A stretch of DNA of 6,080 nucleotides, taken from NCBI GenBank assembly GCA_002085355.1, contig NATN01000178.1:1-6080 (forward strand). The letters are read 5' to 3'. This document shows, in pieces, positions 4,490 to 6,080 of this stretch. Each line of letters opens with the position of its first letter. Position 1 is the stretch's first letter. The notes under the pieces were generated by a model. It was not told the DNA's origin, did not search any database, and saw only the letters and a list, made by a program, of their open reading frames with translations. The DNA comes from Candidatus Zhuqueibacterota bacterium 4484_87 (GTDB lineage Bacteria; Zhuqueibacterota; Zhuqueibacteria; Thermofontimicrobiales; Thermofontimicrobiaceae). Made by a program: the position numbers and the translations under genes.

Positions 4490-6080
4490 ATGAAGAGAAA
4501 AAAATTCTTTTTTGCAATGGTCGCTCTGCTGCTTGTCCCTTTTGCATTGATCGGCCAGGATGGTGCAATTCAAGGTACAATTGCATATACCGGCGATCAG
4601 GCGGGTCCCATTGTAGTAGCGACACTTGCAATACCGCCGGATTTAAATGAGCCGTTAAAAATGGACACGTTAGTTACTCCGGGAGAATATTCTTTTCAGA
4701 ATTTGAGTGACGGTACTTATTTCGTTGCGGCTTTCATGGATGTAAACGTGGATGGCCTTCCCGGATTTGACGAACCGATTGGTTTGTTCCCGGGCGCAAT
4801 AGTCATTGAAAATTCATCTCAAATGACAGATATAGATTTCGCGATAGACCAATTGTCGCGCGGGTCAGGAAAAATTAGCGGACAAGTGCACTACACTGGT
4901 GCAAATACAGGCGAGGTTCATGTTTATGCCTTTGGCTTGACAAAGACGCCGTTCACATCTACGCATTTTACTTTTGGCGGCGACAATGTTTATTCCTTGG
5001 ACGGCTTGTTCGGCGGCGAATATCTCATTGTCGCTTTCATGGACGTTAATGGGAATGGTTCTCCAGAGTTGAATGAACCCGTCGGCATGGTAGAAGAAAA
5101 AATAACTATCGATGAGGGTGAGGTTATAGAGAATATTGAAATCACTCTTTTTGACGCGGAGATGCATTCTGGTTCAATTGCCGGAGTCGCAGTGTACAAC
5201 GGTTTGCAAGCCGGAGATATTCATGTCGCATCAATCGGCTTGTCGCTGACGCCTTTGAATGATGTTGTAGCAGATGCGCAAACCGGTGAATTTACTATCC
5301 CGCATCTGGCGCCGGGGACGTATCATCTGTTTGCTTACGTTGACGTTGACAGCAGCGGAGGATTTGACGTGGGCGAGCCTTTCTCCGAATCATATCTTGA
5401 CACAATCAGCGTTGCCATCGGGGAACAAATTGAAGGAATGGAACTGGAACTCGTAGATCGCGGGAGCGGAACAATCAAAGGGAATATCACTTATACCGGC
5501 ACAGAACAAGGTTTGATTATTTGTGCTGCTCTGGGACTTTCGGCGACGCCTTTGGCGCCGGGGTTTGCTTTCCGGCTGGGGGATGGCCCCTATCCCTATG
5601 TCATCAGCGGGGTGGCTCCCGGATACTACACCGTTGCCGGGATGATTAATAGCAGCGGCGACTTACCAAGCGACATCGACGAAATCCTGGAAAGCCCGCT
5701 CGGATTTTATCTGGATGATTTCGTCTTTGTTGCGCAGGGGGATACGGTGAGCGAAATTGATTTCACCATTGAAGATTCTGCCAATAGTGTAATCAGTGGA
5801 AATATTGTTGCACCGGAAGAAGTTCACGGAAAAGTATATCTGTTTGCTTTGGGAATTTCCAAAACGCCGTTTTTGCAGCAGACCCTTGATGACGCCGGTG
5901 CGTACCAATTTTTGCCAGTGGGAGCTGGAAAATACATCGTTGCTGCTTTCATGGATGTAAACGGCGACGGAAAATATACCACGGATGAACCAATCGCTTT
6001 TACGCAAAAGCTGCAATCGGTAGCGACAAATTCCGAACGGGGTGGCATTAATTTGCAACTGGGAGCAAATTCGCTGAGTG
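4490..6080 (+). CDS. secreted protein with five tandem beta-domains bearing EF-hand-like calcium loops (3' partial)
   Basis: The frame is open from 4490 to the window end, giving 530 codons with no stop; the C-terminus lies outside. A basic start and hydrophobic core (residues 1-22, ending ALIG before QDG) form a type I signal peptide, so the product is exported. The rest is five tandem domains at about 25-122, 127-222, 228-323, 327-429 and 434-525. Each follows the pattern G-x-I-x-G-x-I-x-Y-x-G, then a strand ending in G-L-S-x-T-P, then PG-x-Y-x-V-A-A-F and an acidic loop. The loop is DVNVDGLPGFDE, DVNGNGSPELNE, DVDSSGGFDVGE and DVNGDGKYTTDE in domains 1, 2, 3 and 5, matching the 12-residue EF-hand spacing with acids or Asn/Ser at positions 1, 3 and 5 and Glu at 12. 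Domain 4 has lost the loop. The PG-x-Y motif and loop recall DUF2141 and carboxypeptidase-regulatory-like (prealbumin-type) folds. Calcium-stabilised cell-surface or adhesive roles are inference. A sorting domain may lie past the edge. Confidence 0.9.
   Translation, partial: MKRKKFFFAMVALLLVPFALIGQDGAIQGTIAYTGDQAGPIVVATLAIPPDLNEPLKMDTLVTPGEYSFQNLSDGTYFVAAFMDVNVDGLPGFDEPIGLFPGAIVIENSSQMTDIDFAIDQLSRGSGKISGQVHYTGANTGEVHVYAFGLTKTPFTSTHFTFGGDNVYSLDGLFGGEYLIVAFMDVNGNGSPELNEPVGMVEEKITIDEGEVIENIEITLFDAEMHSGSIAGVAVYNGLQAGDIHVASIGLSLTPLNDVVADAQTGEFTIPHLAPGTYHLFAYVDVDSSGGFDVGEPFSESYLDTISVAIGEQIEGMELELVDRGSGTIKGNITYTGTEQGLIICAALGLSATPLAPGFAFRLGDGPYPYVISGVAPGYYTVAGMINSSGDLPSDIDEILESPLGFYLDDFVFVAQGDTVSEIDFTIEDSANSVISGNIVAPEEVHGKVYLFALGISKTPFLQQTLDDAGAYQFLPVGAGKYIVAAFMDVNGDGKYTTDEPIAFTQKLQSVATNSERGGINLQLGANSLS
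4562..4855 (+). repeat. domain repeat 1 of the secreted protein
   Basis: This encodes residues 25-122. The calcium-type loop DVNVDGLPGFDE is at 84-95. The strand before it reads VVATLAIPPDL and lacks the G-L-S-x-T-P motif of the other copies, so this is the most divergent copy in its first half. Confidence 0.8.
4868..5155 (+). repeat. domain repeat 2 of the secreted protein
   Basis: This encodes residues 127-222. It carries VHVYAFGLTKTPF (143-155) and the loop DVNGNGSPELNE (185-196), close to the repeat consensus. Confidence 0.85.
5171..5458 (+). repeat. domain repeat 3 of the secreted protein
   Basis: This encodes residues 228-323. It carries IHVASIGLSLTPL (244-256), APGTYHLFAYVD and the loop DVDSSGGFDVGE (285-296), with Ser at loop position 5. 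Confidence 0.85.
5468..5776 (+). repeat. domain repeat 4 of the secreted protein, loop degenerate
   Basis: This encodes residues 327-429. IICAALGLSATPL (343-355) and APGYYTVAGM (376-385) align with the other copies. The loop reads INSSGDLPSDIDEILESP (386-403), with no Asp at position 1 and a longer insert, so EF-hand-type coordination is probably lost. Confidence 0.8.
5789..6064 (+). repeat. domain repeat 5 of the secreted protein
   Basis: This encodes residues 434-525. It carries VYLFALGISKTPF (449-461) and the most canonical loop, DVNGDGKYTTDE (489-500). Confidence 0.85.

Noticed and set aside
5663..6058. 131-codon open frame on the minus strand
   Set aside because: It is fully antisense to the repeat protein, has no recognisable domain or ribosome site, and its sequence mirrors the repeat-coding codons.

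Overview
The window carries five genes, all on the + strand. Four are complete and the fifth runs off the right edge. Base composition leans AT, and several genes start behind purine-rich Shine-Dalgarno sites. A lipobox-type lipoprotein and a secreted repeat protein with beta-rich domains and EF-hand-like loops point to a diderm (Gram-negative type) bacterium. The style of the secreted protein resembles FCB-group or KSB1/Calditrichota-like lineages, but this placement is inference from gene style and no marker gene is present.

Layout: (1) 129-722, a predicted lipoprotein with a coiled coil, a second membrane helix and a Lys/Pro-rich tail. (2) 723-835, a gap holding a perfect 15-bp inverted repeat. 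(3) 836-1519, a class I SAM-dependent methyltransferase-like protein with a non-canonical motif I. (4) 1576-3978, a complete Rad50/SbcC-type ATPase with Walker A, Q-loop, zinc hook, signature, Walker B and H-loop all readable. (5) 3995-4315, a stand-alone Smr-domain protein starting 16 bp after the ATPase. (6) 4316-4489, a non-coding gap with a weak terminator-like hairpin, a sigma70-like promoter candidate and a strong ribosome binding site. (7) 4490 to the window end, a signal-peptide protein of at least 530 residues built from five tandem domains of about 95-103 residues; four of them carry a 12-residue EF-hand-like calcium loop.

Genes 836-4315 could be one transcription unit (gaps of 56 and 16 bp). 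Rad50/SbcC and Smr proteins are both nucleic-acid processing factors, so a DNA or RNA repair/processing role for this pair is reasonable. The usual nuclease partner (SbcD/Mre11) is not in the window. The secreted repeat protein has its own promoter signals and is probably functionally unrelated. I did not find a CRISPR array, tRNA, rRNA, insertion sequence or recognisable defence cassette. The most unusual material is the calcium-loop repeat protein, the orphan Rad50-Smr pair and the intergenic perfect hairpin.
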